Source: an uncultured Lachnospiraceae bacterium (GTDB lineage Bacteria > Bacillota_A > Clostridia > Lachnospirales > Lachnospiraceae). Taken from it: a DNA stretch of 8,771 nt. Where the stretch lies: NCBI GenBank assembly GCA_902767195.1, contig CACXGS010000412.1, positions 1-8,771 of the forward strand, written 5' to 3'. Below, piece by piece: positions 1-7,653 of this stretch. How positions within the stretch are numbered: position 1 is the first letter of the stretch; each line of letters begins with the position of its first letter. Under the pieces are notes generated by a model. The model worked only from the letters and a program-made list of their open reading frames with translations, was not told the DNA's origin and did no database searches. A program made the translations under genes and the position numbers.

Positions 1-464
1 CGGCACAAATGAGCTTTCTGGCGGTCTGCCAGATAGGTGCGGCAGAAACGGCTCTCCAGCGCGTTGCTGTCCTCTTCCCCTTCCTCCATCCAGGCCATGA
101 AAATCTTGGTAGGCCGAATCCCGGTGAGCATTCCCCAGGGCAGTTCTTTTCCCGTGTAGTCCTGAAACAGCCGGTAAAGAAAACGGCAGACTTCGTTGCG
201 GCAATGTTCATGGTCTCTGTAGTTACAGACAGCCTGACCGGATGATGCGTGTTCCGGATGAAGCAATGACCGGCAGCTTCCGGTCACCCTGTCTTCCAGA
301 TAATGGAATTCCATCAGGATGGATTCTCTGCTGTCATCATGAGCAGGCAGACGGTCCCTGTCTTCCTCTGTGATCTCCATGATCTTTTCTCCGGAAAAAA
401 AAGCCAGGGCGATTGCTCTGATATCATAATCGTATTCCCGGCTATTTTGAATCAAATATATCAT
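1..464 (-). CDS. hemZ: Coproporphyrinogen dehydrogenase HemZ, N-terminal part (cut by window edge)
   Basis: This is the first 154 codons of a gene that runs off the low-coordinate edge. HemZ is an oxygen-independent coproporphyrinogen III oxidase-like radical SAM protein linked to heme/porphyrin synthesis in Bacillota. The best marker seen is LPWGMLTGIRPTK at residues 108-120, which is typical of HemZ and lies before the radical SAM domain. The CxxxCxxC iron-sulfur motif would lie beyond the edge, so catalytic competence cannot be judged. The protein opens with MIYLIQNSREYDYD. The ATG is preceded by GGAGAGG at 5 bases, and that site overlaps the stop codon of the hydrolase upstream. Only 2 bases separate the two genes, so they are almost certainly co-translated in the relA operon. 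In anaerobes that lack full heme synthesis, the true substrate of HemZ-like proteins is uncertain. Confidence 0.88.
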   Translation of the reverse strand, partial: MIYLIQNSREYDYDIRAIALAFFSGEKIMEITEEDRDRLPAHDDSRESILMEFHYLEDRVTGSCRSLLHPEHASSGQAVCNYRDHEHCRNEVCRFLYRLFQDYTGKELPWGMLTGIRPTKIFMAWMEEGEEDSNALESRFCRTYLADRQKAHLC

Positions 465-466
465 TG

Positions 467-1114
467 CTACCTCTCCACAAAGGGATTGGTCATCCTCTCC
501 TGTCCGATGGTGGTCTCCGGTCCGTGACCCGGGAAGACATGGGTCTCATCGGGGAGCTTCATCAAAATATCATTCAGCGAGTGGAGAAGAACCGTGGTAT
601 CTCCCGTTGGGAAATCAGATCTTCCGATACTCCCGGCAAACAGGGTGTCTCCGCTGAACAGCCAGCCCTCTTCCTGGAAATAATAGCAGCAGCTTCCCAG
701 CGTATGACCGGGCGTATAGATACATTGACATTTGTGAGCCGATGTAACCTCAAAAATCTGCCGGTCGTTAATCATCATGTTCGCGTGGGTGGTATATGGA
801 TTCCCAAACATATCGCTCAGATTATAGTGGGCAACCATCAGCACCTCCTGCTCCGGCTTGGCAGCATATACGCGAAGCTTCCAGGGGTCGTAATGTTCCC
901 TGAGTCCCTCAAGGCCGCCGATATGATCATGATGGCCATGGGTGAGCAGTACACAATCCAGGGAATAGCCGCCCTCCTCCAGATAGTGGATCAGCTCTTT
1001 CGGGCTTCCTGCCGGATCGATAATAACGGCTTCCTTAATCTCATCGTCCATCAAAATATAAGTATTGGTATCAATCGGCCCTAACTGGGCGCAAGCGATC
1101 TTCAGTGTTCCCAT
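467..1114 (-). CDS. Metallo-beta-lactamase-fold hydrolase, glyoxalase II-like
   Basis: A 215-residue single-domain metallo-hydrolase. All metal ligands expected of the glyoxalase II-like group are visible: THGHHDH at 58-64 (H59, H61, D63, H64), TPGHT with H137, SGDTLF with D156, and FPGHGP with H197. The GRSDFPTGD stretch at 164-172 is also typical of this group. It probably hydrolyses a thioester or similar small substrate in the cytoplasm; the actual substrate cannot be read from sequence. The length suits the short bacterial form that lacks the C-terminal substrate-binding domain of true glyoxalase II. The start at 1114 is chosen because GAGGGAGG lies 5 bases upstream and MGTLKI fits the family; a longer frame to 1162 would overlap relA and lacks such a site. 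It lies 16 bases after relA and 2 bases before hemZ, so it is probably the middle gene of that operon. Confidence 0.9.
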   Translation of the reverse strand: MGTLKIACAQLGPIDTNTYILMDDEIKEAVIIDPAGSPKELIHYLEEGGYSLDCVLLTHGHHDHIGGLEGLREHYDPWKLRVYAAKPEQEVLMVAHYNLSDMFGNPYTTHANMMINDRQIFEVTSAHKCQCIYTPGHTLGSCCYYFQEEGWLFSGDTLFAGSIGRSDFPTGDTTVLLHSLNDILMKLPDETHVFPGHGPETTIGQERMTNPFVER

Positions 1115-1130
1115 GATAACCTCCCTCTTA

Positions 1131-3407
1131 TCATCCGGCGGTCCTCTCCACCGCGAAGACACTCTCTATGTTCTTTAACTTTGCTATGATATGGCCAAGC
1201 TGCTCCACTCCCTTTGTCTCAAAGGACAGGCGAATGGTCGCTGTATTACGTTTATTCACCCTGGTCTCCAGTGACTTGATATCAATCTGGAGTTCCATAA
1301 ATGCCTTGGAAATGTCCAGAAGGACTCCGGTCCGGTTATTGGCGTAAATACATACTTCGGTAAGGTAGAGCTCGCCTCCGTCCTCTACCATCGGCGTCTC
1401 CCACTCTGCTTCGATCAGCCTGGTTCGCTCTTCTTCCGGCATGTTGAGGACATTTACACAATCCTTTCGATGGATGGAAACTCCCCGTCCCCGGGTGACG
1501 AATCCAACAATCTCATCACCGGGCACCGGACTGCAGCACTTGGAAAAGCGGACGGATACATCGTGGATTCCCTTGACCGTGATGCCGGATCTGCTGCGGA
1601 TCTTAGCAGGAACTTTCTCCTTGCTCTTCTCGCGGATCTCAGCAATGGCTTCCTCATCGGTCATAGACCTTCTGTGATCCTTCTCATATTCCTCCACCAG
1701 CTTGTTGACAACCTGGCCTTCCTTCAGGCCTCCGTGTCCGATGGCTGCAAGAACAGAATCCCAGGTCTTCAGTCCATATTTCTTCAAACAGATCTTCTGG
1801 TATTCGGGCTTCATGTAATCGGAAAGATTAATGCCTTTACTCTTGCAGAAATTGTTGATCAGATCCTTACCTTTGGCTATATTCTCCTCTTTAAACTGGC
1901 TCTTGAACCACTGGTTGATCTTGGTTCTGGCCTGAGGACTCTTGACAATCGAAAGCCAGTCCCGGCTGGGTCCGCTGGAATTCTGTGATGTGATTACGGA
2001 CACCCGGTCTCCGGACTGAAGGGTATAATTAATGGGAACCTGCCTTCCGTTGACTCTGGCTCCTACCATATGATTCCCCACCTGGGTATGGATCAGATAG
2101 GCGAAATCAATCGGCGTAGACCCTGCAGGAAGTGCTTTCACATCTCCCTGTGGAGTAAAACAGTATACTTTCTCGGCAAAGAGATCCAGGTCTGTCTTCA
2201 GGGCAGCCAGGAACTCCTTGTTATCTGACATATCCTGCTGCCATTCCAGAATCTGCCTGAGCCAGGAAAGCTTCTCTTCTTCTTTGTTGATGCTGCCGCC
2301 GCCTTCCTTATACTTCCAGTGGGCGGCAATACCATATTCGGCGATCCGGTGCATCTCGAAGGTCCGGATCTGTATCTCAAAAGGCAGCCCGTGGGAACCG
2401 ATCAGTGTAGTGTGCAGGGACTGATACATGTTCTCCTTGGGCATGGCAATGTAATCCTTAAATCTTCCGGGAATGGGTGTATACATTTCATGAATCACGC
2501 CCAGAACAGCATAACAGTCCTTGACGGTCTCCACCTTTACCCGGATGGCAAAAATATCGTAGATCTGATCCATGGTCTTATTCTGGTTGCGCATCTTCTT
2601 GTAGATACTGAACAGATGCTTAACCCGGCCACTGATCTCTGCCTCGATCCCTGCCTCCCGGATATGTTCAGCCACGTCTTCCCCAATCGACTGGATGAAC
2701 TTCTCCCGGTTCTCTTTCTTCTCCTCCAGCTGGGTACTCAAATCTTCGTATACTTCCGGTTCCAGATACTTAAGAGCCAGATCATCCAGCTCCACCTTGA
2801 TCTTGGAAATACCCAGACGATGTGCGATAGGAGCATAGATGTCCATGGTCTCCCTGGACTTCTCCTTCTGCTTCGCCGGACTCATGTACTGCAGGGTACG
2901 CATATTGTGCAGGCGGTCGGCCAGCTTAATAAGGATCACCCGAATATCCTTGGCCATGGCCAGGAACATCTTTCTCAGGTTTTCCGCCTGGATATCCATC
3001 TTATCCTGGGAATAGTCCATCTGACCCAGCTTGGTCACACCATTGACAATCAGGGCTACTTCGCGGCCAAATTCCGCTTCCAGCTCCTCCAGGGTACATA
3101 TGGTATCCTCCACCACATCATGAAGAAGTCCGGAGACGATGGTCTCCTTGTCAAGCTCCAGCTCCGCCAGAGTGATGGCAACGCACAGAGGGTGGATGAT
3201 ATAAGGCTCTCCGGACTTGCGGAACTGTCCCTTATGGGCATTGTCCGCCAGATGGTAAGCCTTCTCCACCATGGACAGATCGGTAGAGGGGTGGTACTCC
3301 TGAATCGTACTGACCAGCTTGTCGTACAGCTCGCGGGGATCCGTGAAGTCTGCAGGCTTACTGATATCCCGCTCTGTTCTTTTCATTTTCATTTGTAATT
3401 CGTTCAC
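1131..3407 (-). CDS. relA: Bifunctional (p)ppGpp synthetase/hydrolase, RelA/SpoT family (Rsh)
   Basis: Long RelA/SpoT enzyme of about 758 residues that makes and degrades (p)ppGpp in the stringent response. Domain order: HD hydrolase (about 50-195, with H72 in IIHP and HDVVEDT at 96-102), synthetase (about 230-370, with RFKDY at 315-319 and FEIQIRT at 343-349), TGS (about 413-474), a Cys/His domain (KCCSP at 623-627, H646, C650) and a C-terminal ACT domain (about 681-755). The intact HD motif and the RxKD signature, rather than ExDD, point to a bifunctional enzyme. I chose the GTG at 3407 because GAGGGTGA sits 8 bases before it. The frame stays open up to a TTG at 3479, and an ATG at 3464 has a GGGAG only 2 bases away, too close to be ideal. 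It has its own promoter and is followed closely by the hydrolase gene. Confidence 0.95.
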   Translation of the reverse strand: MNELQMKMKRTERDISKPADFTDPRELYDKLVSTIQEYHPSTDLSMVEKAYHLADNAHKGQFRKSGEPYIIHPLCVAITLAELELDKETIVSGLLHDVVEDTICTLEELEAEFGREVALIVNGVTKLGQMDYSQDKMDIQAENLRKMFLAMAKDIRVILIKLADRLHNMRTLQYMSPAKQKEKSRETMDIYAPIAHRLGISKIKVELDDLALKYLEPEVYEDLSTQLEEKKENREKFIQSIGEDVAEHIREAGIEAEISGRVKHLFSIYKKMRNQNKTMDQIYDIFAIRVKVETVKDCYAVLGVIHEMYTPIPGRFKDYIAMPKENMYQSLHTTLIGSHGLPFEIQIRTFEMHRIAEYGIAAHWKYKEGGGSINKEEEKLSWLRQILEWQQDMSDNKEFLAALKTDLDLFAEKVYCFTPQGDVKALPAGSTPIDFAYLIHTQVGNHMVGARVNGRQVPINYTLQSGDRVSVITSQNSSGPSRDWLSIVKSPQARTKINQWFKSQFKEENIAKGKDLINNFCKSKGINLSDYMKPEYQKICLKKYGLKTWDSVLAAIGHGGLKEGQVVNKLVEEYEKDHRRSMTDEEAIAEIREKSKEKVPAKIRSRSGITVKGIHDVSVRFSKCCSPVPGDEIVGFVTRGRGVSIHRKDCVNVLNMPEEERTRLIEAEWETPMVEDGGELYLTEVCIYANNRTGVLLDISKAFMELQIDIKSLETRVNKRNTATIRLSFETKGVEQLGHIIAKLKNIESVFAVERTAG

Positions 3408-3412
3408 AGATC

Positions 3413-3420
3413 TCACCCTC
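3413..3420 (-). promoter_or_regulatory. Ribosome binding site favouring the GTG start of relA
   Basis: On the minus strand GAGGGTGA resembles the GGAGGTGA anti-16S complement. Its G-rich part ends 8 bases before the GTG at 3407. The competing upstream starts (TTG 3479, ATG 3464) have no well-spaced site. This is the main reason for the shorter RelA given here. The choice affects only the poorly conserved N-terminal tail. Confidence 0.5.
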
Positions 3421-3495
3421 TCTCCATTGGTTTCTCTTTTGTTCTTCTGCCTGCCTTGGGACATTTCTCCCACAGACAAACAGTCTATAGCGGTA

Positions 3496-3525
3496 ATTGT
3501 ACACCAAAACCCGACTTCATGTAAA
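3496..3525 (-). promoter_or_regulatory. Likely sigma-A promoter of relA
   Basis: Minus-strand TTTACA (3525-3520), an 18-base spacer, then TACAAT (3501-3496). Each hexamer differs from the consensus at one position. Transcription would begin near 3489, giving a leader of about 80 bases before the GTG at 3407. The -35 box starts only 2 bases after the pyrI stop codon. I see no terminator between them, so read-through from the pyr genes may add to relA expression. This is a reading by eye and has not been mapped. Confidence 0.55.
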
Positions 3526-3527
3526 GT

Positions 3528-3953
3528 CTATTTGTATTCGCTTTTCTTAGACTCACAATAAGCACACCGGTAGATCCGGTTCTCCTCATCCGTCAGCAGG
3601 AAAATCTGATCCAGGCTGTCTTCCGAAGAGGTGATGCACCTGGGATTCTTACAGCGAATGATATTCACCAGCCTTTTGGGCAGAGCCAGATGCTCCTTGC
3701 GCACGATTTTGGAATCCTTAATGTAGCACACGGTTATACCCGGATCAATATATCCCAGTACATCCAGATTTACGTCAAATTCATCGGCGATCTTCAGAAT
3801 GTCTTTTTTGCCCATCTTATTGCTGGGGACATTCTTCAGGATGGCTACGCTGCAGTCCAGATTATCCAGTCCCAGATAATTATAGACATGCATGCTCTTT
3901 CCTGCTTTGATATGATCCAGAACGATTCCGTTTTTAATACTGTCAATCTTCAT
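3528..3953 (-). CDS. pyrI: Aspartate carbamoyltransferase regulatory subunit
   Basis: A 141-residue regulatory chain of aspartate carbamoyltransferase. In the family, the N-terminal domain binds nucleotide effectors (CTP/UTP inhibit, ATP activates) and the C-terminal zinc domain docks onto PyrB. The four zinc cysteines are present with the right spacing: C101 and C106 (CKNPRC), then C130 and C133 (CAYC). The N-terminal [15 protein letters not shown] matches the family opening. It is slightly shorter than the E. coli chain of about 153 residues, mainly through a shorter N-terminus. Its ATG overlaps the end of pyrB by 11 bases and has GGAGG 9 bases upstream within pyrB, so the two subunits are translationally coupled. 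It is the last gene before the relA promoter. Confidence 0.96.
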   Translation of the reverse strand: MKIDSIKNGIVLDHIKAGKSMHVYNYLGLDNLDCSVAILKNVPSNKMGKKDILKIADEFDVNLDVLGYIDPGITVCYIKDSKIVRKEHLALPKRLVNIIRCKNPRCITSSEDSLDQIFLLTDEENRIYRCAYCESKKSEYK

Positions 3954-4869
3954 TGATATCCACCTCCAGCAATGAAAGGATCAGGGCCATTCTGATATAT
4001 TTTCCATAGAGGGTCTGTTTAAAATAACATGCCCTGGGGTCATTATCCACCTTCGTTGAAATCTCATTGACACGGGGAAGGGGATGCATGATACACAAAT
4101 CTTCCTTGGCTGTGACCAGTTTCTTTTCATCCAGGATGAAACTGTCTTTCAACCGGATATAATCTGCCTCATTAAAGAAACGTTCTCTCTGGACTCTGGT
4201 CATGTAGAGAATATCAAGCTCCGGCATGACTTCTTCCATAGTGCGGACTTCCCGGTAAGTAATGTTATTTTTTTCGAAAACATCCCGGACAATGTATTCG
4301 GGAAGGCGCAGCTCCTGTGGAGATATCATAATAAAATGAATATTCTCATAGCGGGACATGGCCTTGATCAGGGAATGCACGGTCCGGCCGAACTTCAGGT
4401 CGCCGCACAGACCGATGGTCAGGTCATTAAGACGTCCTTTCTCCCGGTGAATCGTCAGCAGGTCTGTCAGGGTCTGGGTCGGGTGATTATGACCGCCGTC
4501 CCCGGCATTGATCACAGGAACCGAGGCGTGAAAAGAGGCTGCCAGAGGAGCACCTTCTTTGGGATGGCGCATGGCGATAATGTCTGCGTATCCCGATATA
4601 ACCCGGACGGTATCCCCAACACTCTCCCCCTTTGCTGCGGAAGAGGAGTCCGCAGAGGAAAAGCCCAGGACACTTCCGCCAAGTTCCAGCATAGCCGCCT
4701 CAAAACTCAGTCTTGTTCTGGTAGATGGTTCAAAAAACAGGGTGGCAAGCTTCTTGTACTTACAGGCTTCCCGATATTTGTCCCCGTTCAGGATAATATC
4801 ATCCGCTGTCTCAAGCAGCTCGCTGATCTCTTCCACTGAGAGGTCCATAGGGTCAATCAAATGTCTCAT
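3943..4869 (-). CDS. pyrB: Aspartate carbamoyltransferase catalytic subunit
   Basis: Catalytic chain of 308 residues that joins carbamoyl phosphate and L-aspartate to form carbamoyl aspartate, the first committed step of pyrimidine synthesis. The carbamoyl phosphate signature [13 protein letters not shown] is at 45-57. Other active-site segments are the mobile loop with SSSAAKGE at 75-82 (K80), [10 protein letters not shown] at 129-138, R162, the R225/Q227 pair in TRVQRER, and MHPLPRV at 261-267. Length and motifs match the class that partners with PyrI rather than the standalone Bacillus enzyme. The ATG has GGAGG 8 bases upstream and overlaps the DUF2156 gene by 17 bases. No pyrR binding leader or leader-peptide attenuator is apparent directly before it. 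Confidence 0.97.
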   Translation of the reverse strand: MRHLIDPMDLSVEEISELLETADDIILNGDKYREACKYKKLATLFFEPSTRTRLSFEAAMLELGGSVLGFSSADSSSAAKGESVGDTVRVISGYADIIAMRHPKEGAPLAASFHASVPVINAGDGGHNHPTQTLTDLLTIHREKGRLNDLTIGLCGDLKFGRTVHSLIKAMSRYENIHFIMISPQELRLPEYIVRDVFEKNNITYREVRTMEEVMPELDILYMTRVQRERFFNEADYIRLKDSFILDEKKLVTAKEDLCIMHPLPRVNEISTKVDNDPRACYFKQTLYGKYIRMALILSLLEVDINED

Positions 4870-5773
4870 CGTGATCTCCTCCGTTCTTCTTAACTGCCAT
4901 TCCTTTTTCGATCATCATTACAGGGCGATAGGACAATTTGGCCTGTCTGAGGCCCTCTTCTCCCGCATCGTCCTCCCGGTTTATATATGTGAAATGCCTG
5001 GCCTCATGCTCTAAAAACTGCTGGTTGATAATAGCATAGGCTCCCGGCACATCAGAGAACGCTTTCTCAATATGTACTACAAATGTGTCACTGTTTAAGG
5101 GCTCACCGATGGTGAAGGCAACAACCCGTCCTCCGGTCCGGATCAGTCCGCCTTTCTGTTCGAGGTATTCCATGTTCAGAAGATAATTTCTGGCTACGCA
5201 GGATTCCGAATATTTCTCAAAGTCTTCTTCCACACTATTGATCTTCTTCCACTCGTATAGCATCTCCAGGCATTCCTGGCGGTTATCATCAGTAATGGGT
5301 TCATAAGACCAGTCGGGGCAGGCCCGCTTAAACTTATTCACATGATTCTTCTTTCCGTGGTACTGCCTTCCGCTTAAACGAATCAGTTTCTCCGCGAGAT
5401 AGATATAGTCCTCTATATCCCGGTTGTAGTACACCTGGTACTGGTTCGGCCGATTCCTCTCCAGCCATAATTCATTGTCTTTCGAGACACAGAACAGGCG
5501 CACCTGCAGGTCTCTCTCCAGGCAGTATTCCTCGATGGAGACCAGGGCTTTCTCCGGATCACCAGTCCCAATCGGGAAATAAAATCCGGAAAATCCTTCT
5601 TCATTCTCACACTTAATCAGGAGCATGCCTTCTTCCTGTGTCCATGTCATTCCGTAATAGTCTCTCCAAAGATACAAGGTAGAAAAGCACATATCACAGT
5701 TTCGTGAGTCAATCTCGATAAAATACCGGTCAAACACATCTTTATCTTCCGCCCTGATCGGGTGAAATTCCAT
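4853..5773 (-). CDS. DUF2156 (phosphatidylglycerol lysyltransferase C-terminal-like) GNAT-fold protein
   Basis: A 306-residue protein recognised as a standalone DUF2156 member. The hallmark is [18 protein letters not shown] at 133-150, and a second conserved block, [18 protein letters not shown], spans 263-280. The family has an acyltransferase (tandem GNAT-like) fold related to the C-terminal domain of MprF, which moves aminoacyl groups to lipid. Here there are no membrane segments, so it is probably cytoplasmic, and its substrate is unknown. The start at 5773 (MEFHPI) is preferred because AAAGAGG lies 8 bases upstream; an in-frame ATG at 5800 has no ribosome site and sits against the base of a stem-loop. 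The 3' end overlaps pyrB by 17 bases, so it shares the pyr transcript. Whether this reflects a pyrimidine role is not known. Confidence 0.88.
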   Translation of the reverse strand: MEFHPIRAEDKDVFDRYFIEIDSRNCDMCFSTLYLWRDYYGMTWTQEEGMLLIKCENEEGFSGFYFPIGTGDPEKALVSIEEYCLERDLQVRLFCVSKDNELWLERNRPNQYQVYYNRDIEDYIYLAEKLIRLSGRQYHGKKNHVNKFKRACPDWSYEPITDDNRQECLEMLYEWKKINSVEEDFEKYSESCVARNYLLNMEYLEQKGGLIRTGGRVVAFTIGEPLNSDTFVVHIEKAFSDVPGAYAIINQQFLEHEARHFTYINREDDAGEEGLRQAKLSYRPVMMIEKGMAVKKNGGDHDETFD

Positions 5774-5801
5774 AATCACAACCTCTTTCTGTATTTTCAT
5801 A

Positions 5802-5847
5802 GGAAAACCACGGATCTACATACTTATGATGTTGATCCATGGTTTCC
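5802..5847 (-). promoter_or_regulatory. Long stem-loop between icd and the DUF2156-pyrBI genes
   Basis: Minus-strand arms GGAAACCATGGATC (5847-5834) and GATCCGTGGTTTTCC (5816-5802) pair along about 14 positions with one G-U pair and one bulged base. After an A-A mismatch, ACAT (5832-5829) pairs with ATGT (5821-5818) around a 7-base loop. No T-run follows, so it is not a textbook intrinsic terminator. It could attenuate read-through from icd, stabilise the 3' end of icd mRNA, or mark a processing site. I could not find a convincing promoter for the downstream genes in this gap. Confidence 0.6.
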
Positions 5848-5855
5848 GGGTTCTT

Positions 5856-7064
5856 CTATAATAATTGTTCAAGAGTCCGGCGTACAGCTAAAATAAAGTC
5901 TTCGCTGCTCACCTTTTTCGGGTTCTCCAGCCTGGTGATCAGGGCCAGGTCTCCTGTCATGACACCACTCTCGATGGTATCGATCGTGGCCTTCTCCAGC
6001 TTGTCCGCAAAGGAAACGAGTTCGTCAATACCGTCCAGTTTGCCTCGCTTTCTGAGGGCGCCGGTCCACGCAAAGATCGTTGCCACAGAATTGGTCGACG
6101 TCTCTTCTCCCTTTAAATGCTTATAGTAGTGCCTCTGTACGGTGCCGTGGGCTGCTTCATATTCGGTAGTCCCGTCAGGTGCCACCAGGACAGATGTCAT
6201 CATGGCCAGGGATCCGAAAGCTGTCGCTACCATATCACTCATGACATCACCGTCATAGTTCTTGCATGCCCAGATATAACCGCCTTCCGAACGGATCACA
6301 CGGGCAACGGCGTCATCGATCAGCGTATAGAAATACTCAATACCCTCTGCATCGAACTTCTCTTTGTACTCTGCGTCAAAAATCTCCTGGAAAATGTCCT
6401 TAAATGTGTGATCATATTTCTTGGAGATGGTATCCTTGGTGGCAAACCAGAGATCCTGCCGGGTCTCTAAGGCATAGTTAAAGCAGGACCTTGCGAAACT
6501 CTTAATGGAAGAATCCAGATTATGCATACCCTGAACAATACCCGGACCGTCAAAATCATGAATGAGTTCCCTGGTCTCATTCCCCTCTGCATCTGTATAG
6601 ACAATCTCGGCCTTCCCTGCTGCAGGAATCACCATTTCCGATGCCTTATACACGTCACCGTAGGCATGTCTTGCGATAGTGATCGGCTTCTTCCAGGTCC
6701 GGACTGTGGGTTCAATCCCTTTTACGATAATGGGAGCGCGGAATACTGTTCCGTCAAGGATAGCACGGATGGTCCCGTTGGGACTTTTATACATTTCCTT
6801 TAAGTCGTATTCTTCAACACGGGCCGCATTGGGTGTGATGGTGGCACATTTCACCGCAACTCCATACTTTCTTGTGGCATGAGCCGCATCAATTGTTACC
6901 TGATCGTCCGTCTCGTCCCGGTACTTCAGTCCGAGATCATAATACTCTGTCTTCAGGTCAATAAAGGGAAGCAGGAGCTGGTCCTTGATCATCTGCCAGA
7001 GAATCCTGGTCATCTCATCCCCATCCATTTCAACCAGAGGTGTTGTCATCTTAATTTTATCCAT
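5856..7064 (-). CDS. icd: NADP-dependent isocitrate dehydrogenase, eukaryotic (mitochondrial-like) homodimeric type
   Basis: A 402-residue enzyme that oxidatively decarboxylates isocitrate to 2-oxoglutarate, the carbon skeleton for glutamate. Visible motifs: K72-x-x-T75 (AVKCAT), SPNGTIR at 94-100, R109 and R132 for substrate binding, Y139, K210, and NYDGDVMSD at 269-277 with metal ligands D273 and D277. The nucleotide loop [10 protein letters not shown] at 305-314 carries R311 and H312, matching the Arg-His pair that binds the NADP 2'-phosphate in human IDH1. It is clearly of this class and not the E. coli Icd or the NAD-linked type. AAAGGAG lies 8 bases before the ATG, and a strong promoter lies just upstream. 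No citrate synthase or aconitase gene is in view. Confidence 0.97.
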   Translation of the reverse strand: MDKIKMTTPLVEMDGDEMTRILWQMIKDQLLLPFIDLKTEYYDLGLKYRDETDDQVTIDAAHATRKYGVAVKCATITPNAARVEEYDLKEMYKSPNGTIRAILDGTVFRAPIIVKGIEPTVRTWKKPITIARHAYGDVYKASEMVIPAAGKAEIVYTDAEGNETRELIHDFDGPGIVQGMHNLDSSIKSFARSCFNYALETRQDLWFATKDTISKKYDHTFKDIFQEIFDAEYKEKFDAEGIEYFYTLIDDAVARVIRSEGGYIWACKNYDGDVMSDMVATAFGSLAMMTSVLVAPDGTTEYEAAHGTVQRHYYKHLKGEETSTNSVATIFAWTGALRKRGKLDGIDELVSFADKLEKATIDTIESGVMTGDLALITRLENPKKVSSEDFILAVRRTLEQLL

Positions 7065-7094
7065 GGTATTAACTCCTTTCGCTTCTTAATCCCC

Positions 7095-7124
7095 ATTATA
7101 CATTATAAAGGCGCTTACTTGCAA
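7095..7124 (-). promoter_or_regulatory. Likely sigma-A promoter of icd
   Basis: Minus-strand TTGCAA (7124-7119), an 18-base spacer, then a perfect TATAAT (7100-7095). The expected start point near 7088 gives a leader of about 24 bases, ending in a strong AAAGGAG site. A second TATAAT lies at 7107-7102 but has no matching upstream box. The promoter lies in the short gap after dtd, so icd can be expressed independently of dapAB-dtd. Confidence 0.7.
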
Positions 7125-7132
7125 ATATCGAA

Positions 7133-7585
7133 TCATTTCTTCCAGTCGCCGGTGTCCAGCACGATGGTAAAGGGACCCTGATTCACCAGAGAGACATCCA
7201 TCACTGCCCCGAATTCGCCGTGACTTACCTTACGGACGATCTTCCGGCAGGCACGGATGAAATCTTCATACATTGCCTCTGCTTTCTCCGGGTTCCCTGC
7301 TTTAAAGAAGCTGGGTCTTCTCCCCTTCCGGCAGTCGGCCAGAAGAGTGAACTGGGAGACGACCAGCATCTCACCGTCTACATCTAAAAGAGACAGGTTG
7401 GTCTTACCCTCGCTGTCCTGAAAGATACGAAGCTCCGTCACTTTTCGGACCAGCATGTCCAGTTCTTTGTCTGTGTCTTCTTCTGCTACTCCCAGGAAAA
7501 CCAAAAGCCCCGGACCGATGGCTCCCACAGTCTTTTTGTCCACCGCGACCTCTGCCCCGGATACTCTCTGTATTACCGCTCTCAT
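7133..7585 (-). CDS. dtd: D-aminoacyl-tRNA deacylase
   Basis: A 150-residue enzyme that frees D-amino acids (and glycine mischarged on tRNA-Ala) from tRNA, protecting translation in the cytoplasm. The catalytic SQFTLL motif is at 77-82, with T80 in place. The second signature, the Gly-cisPro motif that gives chiral selectivity, is GPFT at 137-140 in NQGPFT; the more common form is GPVT. The N-terminus MRAVIQRVSGAEV matches the family exactly, which supports the ATG at 7585. A frame extended to TTG 7612 would add nine residues, yet that codon has the better ribosome site (AAGGAGG, inside a hairpin), while the ATG has only a purine-rich GAGAGAG. No promoter is visible after dapB, so expression probably depends on read-through from dapAB. 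Confidence 0.95.
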   Translation of the reverse strand: MRAVIQRVSGAEVAVDKKTVGAIGPGLLVFLGVAEEDTDKELDMLVRKVTELRIFQDSEGKTNLSLLDVDGEMLVVSQFTLLADCRKGRRPSFFKAGNPEKAEAMYEDFIRACRKIVRKVSHGEFGAVMDVSLVNQGPFTIVLDTGDWKK

Positions 7586-7617
7586 GTTCTCTCTCTTTCT
7601 TTGCTGTATCAAAATTT

Positions 7618-7642
7618 ACTCCCTCCTTAAAAAGGAGGGAGT
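7618..7642 (-). terminator. Perfect 11-bp inverted repeat after dapB (terminator-like or translational hairpin)
   Basis: Minus-strand ACTCCCTCCTT (7642-7632), a 3-base TTT loop, and AAGGAGGGAGT (7628-7618) form an uninterrupted 11-bp stem 11 bases after the dapB stop. It is followed by AAATTTTG, so the T-run is short and offset and termination is likely incomplete. The descending arm contains a consensus AAGGAGG, placed 9 bases before a TTG codon in frame with dtd. The hairpin could therefore also hide a ribosome site. Which role holds cannot be settled from sequence alone. Confidence 0.5.
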
Positions 7643-7653
7643 TACTATTCGTT

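Noticed and set aside
9..527. Short plus-strand frames at the low-coordinate edge, in a stretch that might seem to lack a gene
   Set aside because: The minus strand reads open through this stretch as the N-terminal part of HemZ, including LPWGMLTGIRPTK, so the plus-strand frames are shadows.
464..1084. A 206-codon open frame on the plus strand
   Set aside because: It is antisense to the metallo-hydrolase gene, whose five metal-binding motifs are intact. No independent signal supports a plus-strand gene.
2319..3398. A 359-codon open frame on the plus strand
   Set aside because: It lies wholly opposite relA, whose protein shows every expected domain. The translated product resembles no family I know, and I see no ribosome site or promoter. 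It is a by-product of codon use on the other strand.
4084..4839. A 251-codon open frame on the plus strand
   Set aside because: It is antisense to the active-site region of pyrB, with no recognisable protein features.
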